Below, piece after piece: positions 47,904 to 56,749 of a stretch of 64,000 nucleotides of DNA (position 1 is its first letter; every line of letters begins with the position of its first letter). The translations under genes and the position numbers were made by a program. This DNA is from Alteromonas australica (GTDB taxonomy: Bacteria; Pseudomonadota; Gammaproteobacteria; Enterobacterales; Alteromonadaceae), in NCBI RefSeq assembly GCF_000730385.1, contig NZ_CP008849.1, positions 1,674,001 through 1,738,000 on the forward strand. The letters run 5' to 3'. The notes beneath the pieces were generated by a model. The model was not told the DNA's origin. It did not search any database and was given only the letters and a program-made list of their open reading frames with translations.

Positions 47904-48187
47904 ATAATTGCTTATAAAAAAAGGCTCACTTGACGTAGCCCATAAATGAGGCTGCAAATCGTGCAGTGTTTTAGCCTGGTATGTTTTAAATTAGGCAAGA
48001 ATCGTGCAAGGATTAACGTATCTAATTCGGTAATAGAAAAGTAAGTAAAATCAATTTTTTACTATTAAGATGTTAAAACGTTAAAAAGAGATTGCATAAT
48101 TAGTCTTTTAAGCTTGCACCAAAAGCATGCTAACGTGTTGACGTTAAGTACAAACCACTTATGGTTTTGGAAGGAAAGTAGATAGGA

Positions 48188-48835
48188 ATGACAAGAACAA
48201 ACGGAGCCGACGGTGGCGTTGGCGCAATGAATCGACGAAAAATTCTACAAGCCGCTGAGAAATGCTTTGCTCAGTTTGGTTTCAAAGGCACAGCAGTACA
48301 GAAAATTGCAGATGAAGCCGGTTTACCTAAAACCAATGTGCTTTATTACTTTAAATCTAAGCAAGAGCTGTATGTTGCGGTTTTAGAAGAAACCTTATTA
48401 CTATGGAACTCTCGTTTTGATAGGGCAACGGTAGAAGACGACCCTGCAGACGTACTCGCTGACTACATCGCAGAGAAAATTGAAGTCTCTCGCACTCACC
48501 CGCTATCCTCCAAAATCTTCGCCATGGAAATTATAAACGGTGCACCGAATTTAACGGGCTACTTCGATGAAGAGCATGCCAAATGGATGAAAGGCAGGCT
48601 TAAGCTTATTAATAATTGGATTGCAGCAGGTAAACTCGCGCCAGTAGACGGCGAATATTTGTTATACACCATTTGGGCGAGCACACAGCACTATGCCGAT
48701 TTTGCCGCTCAGATAACTCGCCTTAGAGGCAAAAAAATGGTGAAAAAAGACTTTGAAGACGCCAAAGCACAACTTGTGAAACTGATTTTAGGCGGCTGTA
48801 AATTGCCAATTCCAGAGAAGTATAGAGGGGAATAA
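48188..48835 (+). CDS. TetR-family regulator, RutR-like
   Basis: The 215-residue regulator has a TetR helix-turn-helix (about 15-60: KILQAAEKCFAQFGFKGT, IADEAGLPKTNVLYYF) and a C-terminal ligand domain of the RutR type (HPLSSKIFAMEIINGAPNL, AGKLAPVDGEYLLYTIWAST). RutR in E. coli binds uracil or thymine and controls pyrimidine and purine degradation. The neighbour genes and nearby palindromes suggest this one senses a purine or pyrimidine and represses the purine cluster. puuE starts directly at its stop codon (TAAATG). Confidence 0.88.
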   Translation: MTRTNGADGGVGAMNRRKILQAAEKCFAQFGFKGTAVQKIADEAGLPKTNVLYYFKSKQELYVAVLEETLLLWNSRFDRATVEDDPADVLADYIAEKIEVSRTHPLSSKIFAMEIINGAPNLTGYFDEEHAKWMKGRLKLINNWIAAGKLAPVDGEYLLYTIWASTQHYADFAAQITRLRGKKMVKKDFEDAKAQLVKLILGGCKLPIPEKYRGE

Positions 48836-49771
48836 ATGACGGCACATTCATCACACTATCCAAGAGATCTTGTCGGGTACGGGCAAAACGTACCGCAAGC
48901 TCAATGGCCTAACAAAGCAAAAGTCGCGATTAACTTTGTTTTGAATTATGAAGAAGGCGGCGAAAACTGTGTATTGCACGGCGACGACACCTCTGAAATC
49001 TTTTTGTCTGAAATCATAGGTGCGCAAGCCTATAAAGATCGCCATCTTAGTATGGAGTCAATCTACGAATATGGTAGCCGCGCTGGATTTTGGCGCTTGC
49101 ACCGATTACTCACCAATTATGATATTCCTGTTACTGTGTTTGGCGTCACCATGGCAATGCAGCGCCACCCTGAAGCGGTGCAAGCCATGCTTGATGCTGA
49201 GTGGGAAATTGCTAGTCATGCCATGCGTTGGGTACATTACCAAGATATGGATGAAGCCGAAGAGCGAAAGCAAATTGACGACGCTATTTTACTTCACGAA
49301 CAATTGACCGGTAGCAAGCCCGCAGGGTGGTATACCGGGCGTACCAGCCCTAATACGCTTAAGTTAATCGCTGAGCGTGACGACATTATGTACTGCGCCG
49401 ACTCATACGCTGACGATTTACCGTATTACGATTGTCACTACAGCAAGCCCTTGCTCATGGTGCCTTATACCCTAGATACCAATGACATGCGATTTGCAAC
49501 ACCGCAAGGGTTTAACAGCGCAGAGCAGTTTTTTCAGTATCTCAAAGACGCTTTCGATGTTCTTTATGAAGAGGGGAATGAAGCCCCCAAAATGTTGTCC
49601 ATTGGTCTACACTGTAGAATTATAGGCCGCCCAGCACGCATGGCGGCGTTGAAACGGTTTATTGAGTACGTAAAGTCTCATGACAAAGTGTGGTTAGCAA
49701 CCCGCGAACAAATTGCCCAACACTGGTTAGCGACTCATCCGTTTGAAGCAAGCGAAAGGTTAGAAGAATAA
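48836..49771 (+). CDS. puuE: Allantoinase PuuE
   Basis: PuuE, a polysaccharide-deacetylase-fold enzyme, hydrolyses allantoin to allantoate without the usual binuclear metal centre. The 311-residue product has YPRDLVGYGQNVPQAQWPN at the start, VAINFVLNYEEGGENCVLHGD, ESIYEYGSRAGFWRLHR, EIASHAMRWVHY and GLHCRIIGRPARM, all as in PuuE. It is translated directly after the RutR-like gene. No allantoate-degrading gene (alc, allC) is in the window. Confidence 0.94.
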   Translation: MTAHSSHYPRDLVGYGQNVPQAQWPNKAKVAINFVLNYEEGGENCVLHGDDTSEIFLSEIIGAQAYKDRHLSMESIYEYGSRAGFWRLHRLLTNYDIPVTVFGVTMAMQRHPEAVQAMLDAEWEIASHAMRWVHYQDMDEAEERKQIDDAILLHEQLTGSKPAGWYTGRTSPNTLKLIAERDDIMYCADSYADDLPYYDCHYSKPLLMVPYTLDTNDMRFATPQGFNSAEQFFQYLKDAFDVLYEEGNEAPKMLSIGLHCRIIGRPARMAALKRFIEYVKSHDKVWLATREQIAQHWLATHPFEASERLEE

Positions 49772-49785
49772 CTAGGAGAATAACA

Positions 49786-50043
49786 ATGAAAGTAAAACTG
49801 TTAATTGCCTTATGTGGCGCACTCGCGTTAAGCGGTTGCTCTAAATTAAACAAAGAAAATTACGACAAGCTTGAAATGGGCATGTCTCAAAAAGAAGTAG
49901 AAGCGATTTTAGGCAGTGCTGATAACTGCGGCAAAACACTGGGTACAGTGGCTTGCACATGGGGCAATGAAGAAGCCAAACATGTGAAAATTGTGTTTAT
50001 GGGAAATAAGGCCGTTACCTTTAATTACGAAGGGCTGGAATAG
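49786..50043 (+). CDS. Small BamE-fold-like lipoprotein (DUF3862-like)
   Basis: The 85-residue product has a lipoprotein signal peptide with lipobox LSGC (Cys18). The mature part follows the SmpA/OmlA pattern: NYDKLEMGMSQKEVEAILG then a two-Cys loop (DNCGKTLGTVACTWG) and a beta-rich end. DUF3862 is the closest match I can name; function unknown. It is 14 nt after puuE on the same strand, so it may be co-transcribed, but no link to purines is evident. A large terminator follows. Confidence 0.82.
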   Translation: MKVKLLIALCGALALSGCSKLNKENYDKLEMGMSQKEVEAILGSADNCGKTLGTVACTWGNEEAKHVKIVFMGNKAVTFNYEGLE

Positions 50044-50084
50044 GCTGCTAAGCGCCGCCCATTTTAGCAAAACAGCGTCTTGAC

Positions 50085-50152
50085 AAAAAAGCCGAAGCTG
50101 AGTCTTGAAGCGCACGTACAAGCAGTGCACTTCAAACCGCTTCGGTTTTTTT
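50085..50152. terminator. Bidirectional nested terminator
   Basis: AAAAAAGCCGAAGC pairs with GCTTCGGTTTTTTT, enclosing a second stem TTGAAG-GCAC/GTGC-CTTCAA. A/T runs on both sides let it stop transcription of the lipoprotein (plus) and permease (minus) genes. Confidence 0.85.
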
Positions 50153-50171
50153 AAATCAGTTTCATTCAACC

Positions 50172-51503
50172 CTATTTTAGGTCGAACAGGTAACGCAATA
50201 TAAAGATGATCGCGAGCGCATAGGTAAGGGGCGTGACCTCTTTAAATTTACCGGTACCGACTTTCACACCCACATAAGTAATAAAGCCCAACGCAATCCC
50301 TTCACTGATGCTGAACGTTAGTGGCATCGCTAACAAGGCCACCGTTGCCGTTGCCAGAGCACCCAAATCTTCAAAGTCTAATTGGCGAATAGATTCCATC
50401 ATTAATATACCGACCATAAGCAGGGCAGGCGTAGTGGCCATTAAAGGAATCACTTTCATCAATGGTGTTAAAAAGAGCGCCAATAAGAAACAGATGGCAA
50501 CAACCACAGCGGTAAGCCCAGTTCGACCGCCCGCTGACACCCCAGTGGCAGATTCTACATAACTGGTGACCGGCGATGTGCCCACCATGGCACCTAATAC
50601 ACTGGCGGATGCATCTGCGGTCATGGCAGGGCCAATTTTTGGTAGCTTACCCGATTTAGTCAGCAAATTTGCGCGACGGGAAACGCCTATTAAGGTGCCA
50701 ATAGTGTCGAACATATTAACGAACATTAGCGCAAAGATAAGATCCCAAGTTTCACCGATATGGTCAATGGGGTACCAAAAGTCCATCGCAAAAAAGGTAT
50801 CAGAGATTGGCTCAGGCCACCCAATAATCGCTTCGGGTGTGGCGGTTAAGGTTCCATTCTCGGTGGGGATGAAAGCACCAATAACGGTGAGTAGAATAAT
50901 GGAAAGTAAAATGCCCCCGGTGACCTTTTTAACCATCATCACCACCGTAAAGATAATACCTACCAAGGCTAACATAACCGCAGGGTCAGAAAGGTCACCT
51001 AACTGCACGAAGGTGGCAGGGTTATCCACGATTAGCCCCGCATTTTTCAACCCAATAAACGCAATGAACAAGCCTATACCGCATTGCACCCCAATTTTAA
51101 GGGTGGGAGGAATCGCTTCGGCCACTTTCGTTCTCACCCCTGTAAGTGATAGCAGAAGAAAAAGTATCCCATTCCAGAACACGATGCCCAATGCCGCTTC
51201 CCAGGGAATTTCTCTCGACATACAAATCGTGAACGCGAAGAATGCGTTTAAGCCCATGCCAGGCGCCAACGCGATGGGGTAGTTTGTCATAGCGGCCATC
51301 AGTAATGTACCTATACAGGCAGCCAAAGCTGTGACGGTAATTAAACCTTCTACGGGCATGCCACTTAACCCCAAAATCCCTGGGTTCACCACCAATATGT
51401 AAGACATGGCAGCAAAGGTTGTTAAGCCGCCAATAATTTCTGTTTTAATGGTTGTGCCATGTTCCTGAAGCTTAAAAAGGCGTTCAAATACGTTGTTGGA
51501 CAT
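50172..51503 (-). CDS. AzgA-type NCS2 purine permease (guanine/hypoxanthine/adenine class)
   Basis: The 443-residue inner-membrane protein has about 12-14 helices and the AzgA-like (COG2252) features: KTEIIGGLTTFAAMSYILVVNP at 21-42 (key part GGLTTFAAMSYILVVNP), APGMGLNAFFAFT, FVNMFDTIGTLIGV, a GTSPVTSYVESATGVSAGGRTGL region (start GTSPVTSYVESATGV) and a late PLTFSISEGIALGF. It should take up purine bases by proton symport. Which base cannot be told from sequence. A RutR-like palindrome lies in the region upstream, shared with the adenine deaminase gene. Confidence 0.9.
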   Translation of the reverse strand: MSNNVFERLFKLQEHGTTIKTEIIGGLTTFAAMSYILVVNPGILGLSGMPVEGLITVTALAACIGTLLMAAMTNYPIALAPGMGLNAFFAFTICMSREIPWEAALGIVFWNGILFLLLSLTGVRTKVAEAIPPTLKIGVQCGIGLFIAFIGLKNAGLIVDNPATFVQLGDLSDPAVMLALVGIIFTVVMMVKKVTGGILLSIILLTVIGAFIPTENGTLTATPEAIIGWPEPISDTFFAMDFWYPIDHIGETWDLIFALMFVNMFDTIGTLIGVSRRANLLTKSGKLPKIGPAMTADASASVLGAMVGTSPVTSYVESATGVSAGGRTGLTAVVVAICFLLALFLTPLMKVIPLMATTPALLMVGILMMESIRQLDFEDLGALATATVALLAMPLTFSISEGIALGFITYVGVKVGTGKFKEVTPLTYALAIIFILRYLFDLK

Positions 51504-51647
51504 GCAGTTTTCTCTATACGTTGAATCGATTTTTATTATAGCGACACTAAAAATAGTACAAAGCGTCTATTTTACCGTGCCATTTTGAGCGTAATTGCTG
51601 CAAATGTTAACAGCAGCGCTTGTTGATATTGTTTGCGTTGCAATAAT

Positions 51648-51663
51648 TTGACCAATTAGTCAG
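51648..51663. promoter_or_regulatory. RutR-type operator candidate between permease and adenine deaminase
   Basis: TTGACCAATTAGTCAG matches TTGACCANNTGGTCAA at 12 of 14 defined positions, with a perfect left arm. It is about 145 bp before the permease start and 220 bp before the deaminase start. Apart from this the 378-nt gap shows no gene or RNA. Confidence 0.5.
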
Positions 51664-51881
51664 TTTATTGGTGCGATTTGTGCTACGGTAATCATAGCCA
51701 GATGACGCTTCGTTAGCAGGACGCCAGCGAAAGAGTGCATAAGCCTTGCAAGTACTTTTACAAGCTTTATGTATAGAGCGTGATATTGCGCTAAAATCCA
51801 CAATAACAATCAAGAGATTGCACGATTTTGAGCTTTGCATGCTCTTTTATGGTGCAATGTATTCTCGGTACGGAGAGGGCC

Positions 51882-52910
51882 ATGTCGTTTTCATCATTAA
51901 TACAAAAACTCCCAAAAGCTGAACTGCATCTTCATATAGAAGGCAGTTTAACGCCTGAGCTAATGTGGCACCTGGCAAAAAAGCATAATATCACACTGCC
52001 TTATAAAAGCGTGGAGGAAATTGCTGCGGCCTATCAGTTTTCAGACCTGCAAAGCTTTTTAGATATTTATTATGCAGGCGCCGGTGTTCTCATTGATGAA
52101 GATGATTTTTTTGCGCTTATGTGGGCGTACCTATCTCGTTGCGCAGAAGAGCATATTACCCATACCGAAGTTATGTTCGACCCGCAAACACACACGCAAA
52201 GAGGCATAGGCTTCGACGTTTTTATGCCTGGCTTTTTACGTGCAATGAGAAAGGCGAAAAGCGAACTGGGTATTAGTTGCTATCTCATCATGTCGTTCTT
52301 ACGGCATTTGCCGGAAAAAGAGGCGTTTGACACCCTCGAGCAAGCTGAGCCGTATTATAGTGAGATTACTGCAGTAGGGTTAGACAGCTCTGAACTGGGC
52401 CATCCGCCGTCTAAGTTTCAGCGGGTGTTTGAGCGGGCGCGAGCATTAGGTTTTAAAATTGTTGCTCACGCAGGTGAAGAAGGGCCCGCATCCTATATTT
52501 GGGAAGCCATTAACTTACTTCAAGTAGACAGAATTGATCATGGGGTGCGCTGCCAAGAAGATGATGCCTTAATGCGTTATCTTAATGAGAAGCAAATTCC
52601 ACTGACGGTATGCCCGCTAAGCAATTTAAAGCTTTGTGTTATTGACGATATGGAAGGCCATAATATTCTGGAATTGCTAGAGCAAGGGTTGTTGGTTACC
52701 GTCAATTCAGACGACCCTACGTATTTTGGTGGCTTTATGAATGAAAATTTTGAAGCGTTGGCCCGTGCGTTACCCATTACTCAACATCAAATTAAAGCAT
52801 TGGCTGAAAACAGCTTCAAAGCCAGCTTCTTATCGAAGGAAGAAAAACAGCTGCATTTGAATGCAATAAATCAGGCTTTTGAAGCCTATATCCACGCCGC
52901 CGCTGAGTAG
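51882..52910 (+). CDS. Adenine deaminase (adenosine deaminase-like fold)
   Basis: The 342-residue amidohydrolase has the zinc motif [46 protein letters not shown] and [12 protein letters not shown]. The stretch [16 protein letters not shown] is typical of the adenine-specific ADE group (as in Pseudomonas PA0148) rather than true adenosine deaminase, so the product is hypoxanthine, which XdhAB can oxidise. The ATG at 51882 follows GGAGAGGG; an upstream in-frame start adds 18 non-conserved residues and is rejected. Confidence 0.87.
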   Translation: MSFSSLIQKLPKAELHLHIEGSLTPELMWHLAKKHNITLPYKSVEEIAAAYQFSDLQSFLDIYYAGAGVLIDEDDFFALMWAYLSRCAEEHITHTEVMFDPQTHTQRGIGFDVFMPGFLRAMRKAKSELGISCYLIMSFLRHLPEKEAFDTLEQAEPYYSEITAVGLDSSELGHPPSKFQRVFERARALGFKIVAHAGEEGPASYIWEAINLLQVDRIDHGVRCQEDDALMRYLNEKQIPLTVCPLSNLKLCVIDDMEGHNILELLEQGLLVTVNSDDPTYFGGFMNENFEALARALPITQHQIKALAENSFKASFLSKEEKQLHLNAINQAFEAYIHAAAE

Positions 52911-52925
52911 CGGCTTAGTCTATTC

Positions 52926-53294
52926 TTATTCTTCACCCATGGCGGCCAGGGTAGCGGATACGGTAGCAGTAAAAAGGGGCATAACCGCGTTTATATCATC
53001 AAGGTTTTGTGCTTTTGCCAGTTTCTCTAGTTCAGCTGCCATTTTATGTACTGCTACTGCGCCAACATCACCGGCATTACCCTTTATAGAGTGGCTAACA
53101 AAACGCGTAGCCTCATGATCTCCTTTTTCTAGCGCTGAGTTTAATTCGGCTAATTTGTCTTCCATTTGTGCAATAAACATCCCAGAGATGGTGTTTAATA
53201 ACGACGCGTTATTACCTAGTCGTCTCAATGCTTCTTGCTTGTCCCAAATCGGCTGGTGATTACTCAGGTTTCGAAATTCATTTTCTGTACGCAT
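52926..53294 (-). CDS. Orphan HPt (histidine phosphotransfer) protein
   Basis: The 122-residue helical protein is a stand-alone HPt domain with the phosphorylatable His68 in VSHSIKGNAGDVGA. It would relay phosphate between a hybrid kinase receiver domain and a response regulator. GGAAAG precedes the chosen ATG; a start four codons earlier is also open. It is divergent from the REC-PAS-GGDEF-EAL gene (198 nt apart) and near a hybrid kinase, so the three may form one phosphorelay. It converges with adenine deaminase across 15 nt. Confidence 0.87.
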   Translation of the reverse strand: MRTENEFRNLSNHQPIWDKQEALRRLGNNASLLNTISGMFIAQMEDKLAELNSALEKGDHEATRFVSHSIKGNAGDVGAVAVHKMAAELEKLAKAQNLDDINAVMPLFTATVSATLAAMGEE

Positions 53295-53492
53295 GGCTCT
53301 TTCCATTTTTGGTTCTATCCCGTATTCAAAACGTTAAATAGCATAAGGTCAATAAAAGTTTATGATGTTAGTCGTTTGGTTAGGTGTTAGTTGTTGTTTA
53401 CTAAAAGCTTTGTTAACTTATACTAAAGTACAATAGATGATCTGATTCATTAGCCGATACTTAATGCGTCAAAAAAGGAAATGAGAAGTATT

Positions 53493-55604
53493 ATGGACGA
53501 CGTTAAGCAAAAGGTTTTTATTGTAGACGATGAACCGGCGAACGTTTTAATCATTGAAGCCGCTGTAGAAACACTGGGTACTGTTATCAGTACATCAGAG
53601 AGTCATCGTGCAATAAAGCTTATAGAACAACATCGACCCGATGTGATTCTTCTCGATATCAACATGCCTCAACTGACCGGGTTTGATATTTGTACTATTT
53701 TAAAATCCGATCCTTCCCTAAAAGATACTCCAGTTATATTTATCACCTCTTTCAACGACACGGAAAATGAACGAAAAGCGCTACAGTTAGGTGCCATCGA
53801 CTTTATCAGCAAGCCAGTTGATGTAGAGCTATGTAGAACGCGGGTTAAAAACCAGTTGCTTATTCAAAAACAAAAGCGTGAAGTTGCCCGGGTAAATAAA
53901 AAGGTTTCAGAAGAAAAAGAGCGCCTAGACATTACCTTAAAATCTATTGCAGATGGGGTAGTGGCGATAGATGTAAAAGGTAAGGTGAACTATATTAACC
54001 CGGTAGCCCAGCGCTTAACCGGTTTCTCGGAGGCTGAAGCCACTGGTGTTCATATTGATAAAGTCATGCTATTAGCCGATGCCACCACCAGCGAGCCTCT
54101 CGCTAATCCCGCTTTGTTCGCATTAAAGTTAAAGCACCCCGTGGGCATGGCCTATAACGCTAAATTAATAAGCCAACATGGCAAAGAGTTTCGGGTAGAA
54201 GATACCGCATCGCCTATTTATGACGATGGCGGTGAGCTGAAAGGGGCGGTTATCGTCTTTCAGGATGTATCGGAAGCGGTAGCAATGGCCGTGCAAATGA
54301 CTCACCTTACCAATCATGACCAACTCACCGGCTTGCCAAATCGGTTGCTCCTGCACGACCGTCTCGTGCAATCGATTAACCGAAGTCGTGTGGTAAACAA
54401 GAGCGTCGCTTTACTGCTTATCGATATAGATAATTTTAAGTACCTCAATGACGGGCTAGGTCATGAAATTGGAGATGCTATTATTACGTCGGTGGCAAGC
54501 AGACTTCAGCAGGCTTGTGGCACCTCAATCACGCTAGCGCGGGTTGGCGGGGATGAATTTGCCTGTTTGCTTGTTGATATTGACAGCAGTTTTTCGGCTG
54601 AAAGCACTGCGATGGCCTGCCTACAACACGTCAGGGAGCCTATTCACGTTGCAGGGCATCAACACCAGGTTACCCTGAGTATCGGTATCAGCTTGTATCC
54701 TCAAGATGCAAGTAGCGCAGAAGAAATGATGCGTCATGCAGATTCGGCCATGTACCGTTCAAAATCTACGGGGAAAGACAAATTCAGCTTCTTTTCTAAA
54801 GATTTGCACTTTGCCATGCAGTCACGAATAAAAACGGAAGCCAAGCTACGCAAGGCAATTAAGGAAAACGCACTCACCTTGTTTTATCAGCCTAAATACG
54901 ATTTAAACACAATGCAGATTATTGGCGCTGAGTGTCTTGTACGTCTAATAGACGCTGATGGTAGTGTTATTCCCCCTGACGAATTTATTCCCTTAGCCGA
55001 AGAAACGGGCCTTATACATGAATTAGGGGCGCAAGTGATGCGAAAAGCGTGCGACTTTATTCGCTCGAGCGAACGAGAAGGTAGGCCGATAAAGCTCGCT
55101 GTGAATGTTTCCGCGCAACAAATTGCCAACCAAGCTTTCGCTGACGAAGTGGAAGACATTATTCGCGTGTCTGAAATAGACCCGTCGCTATTAGAATTAG
55201 AAGTGACAGAGTCAGCGTTAATGGCTGATTTTGAAGAAATTAAAGACATGCTTACCGCCCTAAAGCGTTTGGGGCTATCGTTAGCGCTAGATGACTTTGG
55301 TACAGGTTACTCCAGCCTATCGTATTTACGCCGGTTTCCGTTGCAAGTGCTTAAAATAGACAAATCTTTTGTACAAGACATGGATACTGATAGCCAAGCA
55401 TTTGATATTGTTAATGCGATAGTACGTCTAGCATTAAGTTTAAATTTAGCGTTAGTCGCAGAGGGTATAGAAACTGAGCAGCACCTTACTGCCTTAAAGG
55501 AATTAGGGTGCTTTACCGGGCAGGGTTATTTAATGTGCAGGCCACTGGCTGAAAACGCTTTCTTGCGAAAATACCTATCAGAGCAATCTTCCACAACCGT
55601 ATAG
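53493..55604 (+). CDS. Response regulator REC-PAS-GGDEF-EAL protein
   Basis: The 703-residue soluble protein has a receiver domain (1-125, phosphoacceptor Asp55 in ILLDINMPQ), a PAS domain (about 140-260), a GGDEF domain with an intact GGDEF at 352-356 but no I-site at the usual place, and an EAL domain (about 445-695) with AECLVR, VNVSAQQ, LELEVTES, LDDFGTGYSS, LKIDKSF, AEGIET and GQGYLM. Both activities look possible. AAGGA lies 13 nt before the ATG at 53493; the ATG four codons earlier is too near it. It starts a run with a REC-GGDEF and a hybrid kinase. Confidence 0.93.
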   Translation: MDDVKQKVFIVDDEPANVLIIEAAVETLGTVISTSESHRAIKLIEQHRPDVILLDINMPQLTGFDICTILKSDPSLKDTPVIFITSFNDTENERKALQLGAIDFISKPVDVELCRTRVKNQLLIQKQKREVARVNKKVSEEKERLDITLKSIADGVVAIDVKGKVNYINPVAQRLTGFSEAEATGVHIDKVMLLADATTSEPLANPALFALKLKHPVGMAYNAKLISQHGKEFRVEDTASPIYDDGGELKGAVIVFQDVSEAVAMAVQMTHLTNHDQLTGLPNRLLLHDRLVQSINRSRVVNKSVALLLIDIDNFKYLNDGLGHEIGDAIITSVASRLQQACGTSITLARVGGDEFACLLVDIDSSFSAESTAMACLQHVREPIHVAGHQHQVTLSIGISLYPQDASSAEEMMRHADSAMYRSKSTGKDKFSFFSKDLHFAMQSRIKTEAKLRKAIKENALTLFYQPKYDLNTMQIIGAECLVRLIDADGSVIPPDEFIPLAEETGLIHELGAQVMRKACDFIRSSEREGRPIKLAVNVSAQQIANQAFADEVEDIIRVSEIDPSLLELEVTESALMADFEEIKDMLTALKRLGLSLALDDFGTGYSSLSYLRRFPLQVLKIDKSFVQDMDTDSQAFDIVNAIVRLALSLNLALVAEGIETEQHLTALKELGCFTGQGYLMCRPLAENAFLRKYLSEQSSTTV

Positions 55605-55717
55605 GTAAAGTGTCTTTACGGTTTTTAAAAGTCTTAATGCATGCTAATGCTTGTAAATCCCTAATTTATTGGTACTTTAGACATTATTAATGAAATAGCT
55701 AGACTTAAATAAATTAA

Positions 55718-56638
55718 ATGCAGTTAGAATTGAAGCCTTATACACAATGTCGTGTGCTTATTGTTGATGATGAAGCAATGAGCAGAACAATATTGTCTAG
55801 CATTCTTACGCCTTTTTTTTCGTGTGACTCTGCAGAAAGTGGTAAAGAAGCCATTGAATCCTGCAAGCAAATTCAGCCCGATTTGGTGTTGCTCGATATG
55901 AACATGCCAGACATGAATGGCCTAGAAGTCTGTGAGCATATTAAAAGTATGCCGGGTGGGCAGCATATTCCAATCATATTTGTGACGTCTACCAATGACG
56001 TAGAAACTCAAAATGCGTGCTGGGAAGTAGGGGCGTCAGATTTTATTGTAAAGCCCGTTACCTCCTCCACCTTAGTGCACCGAATTAAAAATCACCTGCA
56101 AAACAAACTCCGTATGGAGTTGCTGGCGAAAATGACATTTCATGATCAGCTTACAGGGTTATACAACCGATTGTATTTGACTAATGAAGTGCCACTCATG
56201 ATTAAGCAGGTGGCAAGAGATCAGCAAAAAGTCGGCTTGATCATGATGGATATTGATTACTTTAAAATGTTCAACGACAGATATGGGCACCTTGAAGGTG
56301 ATATTTGTTTGCAAAAAGTTGCCAGCGCAATTGATAGTCATGTGAAAAGACCAAAGGATGCGGCCATTCGTTTTGGCGGCGAAGAGTTCATTTTACTGTT
56401 GCCTTATACCGATCTGGCGGGTACAAAAACAGTGGCCGACAACCTTATTAAAGCTGTGTATGATTTGAACCTAGCTCATGACTCAAGTAGTAAAGGAAGA
56501 GTGACGTTAAGTGCAGGCTATTGTAGTCAATCGGCTTCGCACGTGCTTGAAGAAGGCATCTCTGATTTAATCGAAAAGGCGGATATCGCCTTGTTCGAAG
56601 CAAAAGAATTTGGAAGAAATAGAGCCGTAGGCCGATAA
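55718..56638 (+). CDS. Response regulator REC-GGDEF diguanylate cyclase
   Basis: The 306-residue soluble protein has a receiver domain (about 10-128; phosphoacceptor Asp60 in LVLLDMNMPD; Lys112 in VKPV) and a GGDEF domain with GGEEF at 220-224 and the I-site RPKD at 211-214. It should be a phosphorylation-controlled diguanylate cyclase. It lies 113 nt after the REC-PAS-GGDEF-EAL gene and 111 nt before the hybrid kinase, all on one strand. Confidence 0.94.
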   Translation: MQLELKPYTQCRVLIVDDEAMSRTILSSILTPFFSCDSAESGKEAIESCKQIQPDLVLLDMNMPDMNGLEVCEHIKSMPGGQHIPIIFVTSTNDVETQNACWEVGASDFIVKPVTSSTLVHRIKNHLQNKLRMELLAKMTFHDQLTGLYNRLYLTNEVPLMIKQVARDQQKVGLIMMDIDYFKMFNDRYGHLEGDICLQKVASAIDSHVKRPKDAAIRFGGEEFILLLPYTDLAGTKTVADNLIKAVYDLNLAHDSSSKGRVTLSAGYCSQSASHVLEEGISDLIEKADIALFEAKEFGRNRAVGR

Positions 56639-56749
56639 ACTCTAGCCTATTGTTTAATTTTCATTAACGCTATTCTCGCTACACTTAACAAGCATTCAGG
56701 TTTTTGAATAAAACCACTTACTTGTAGAGCAAGCAATAGGTAGCAGTTA

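Noticed and set aside
50308..51282. Long plus-strand frames opposite the purine permease
   Set aside because: They mirror the codon pattern of the minus-strand membrane protein and have no family features.
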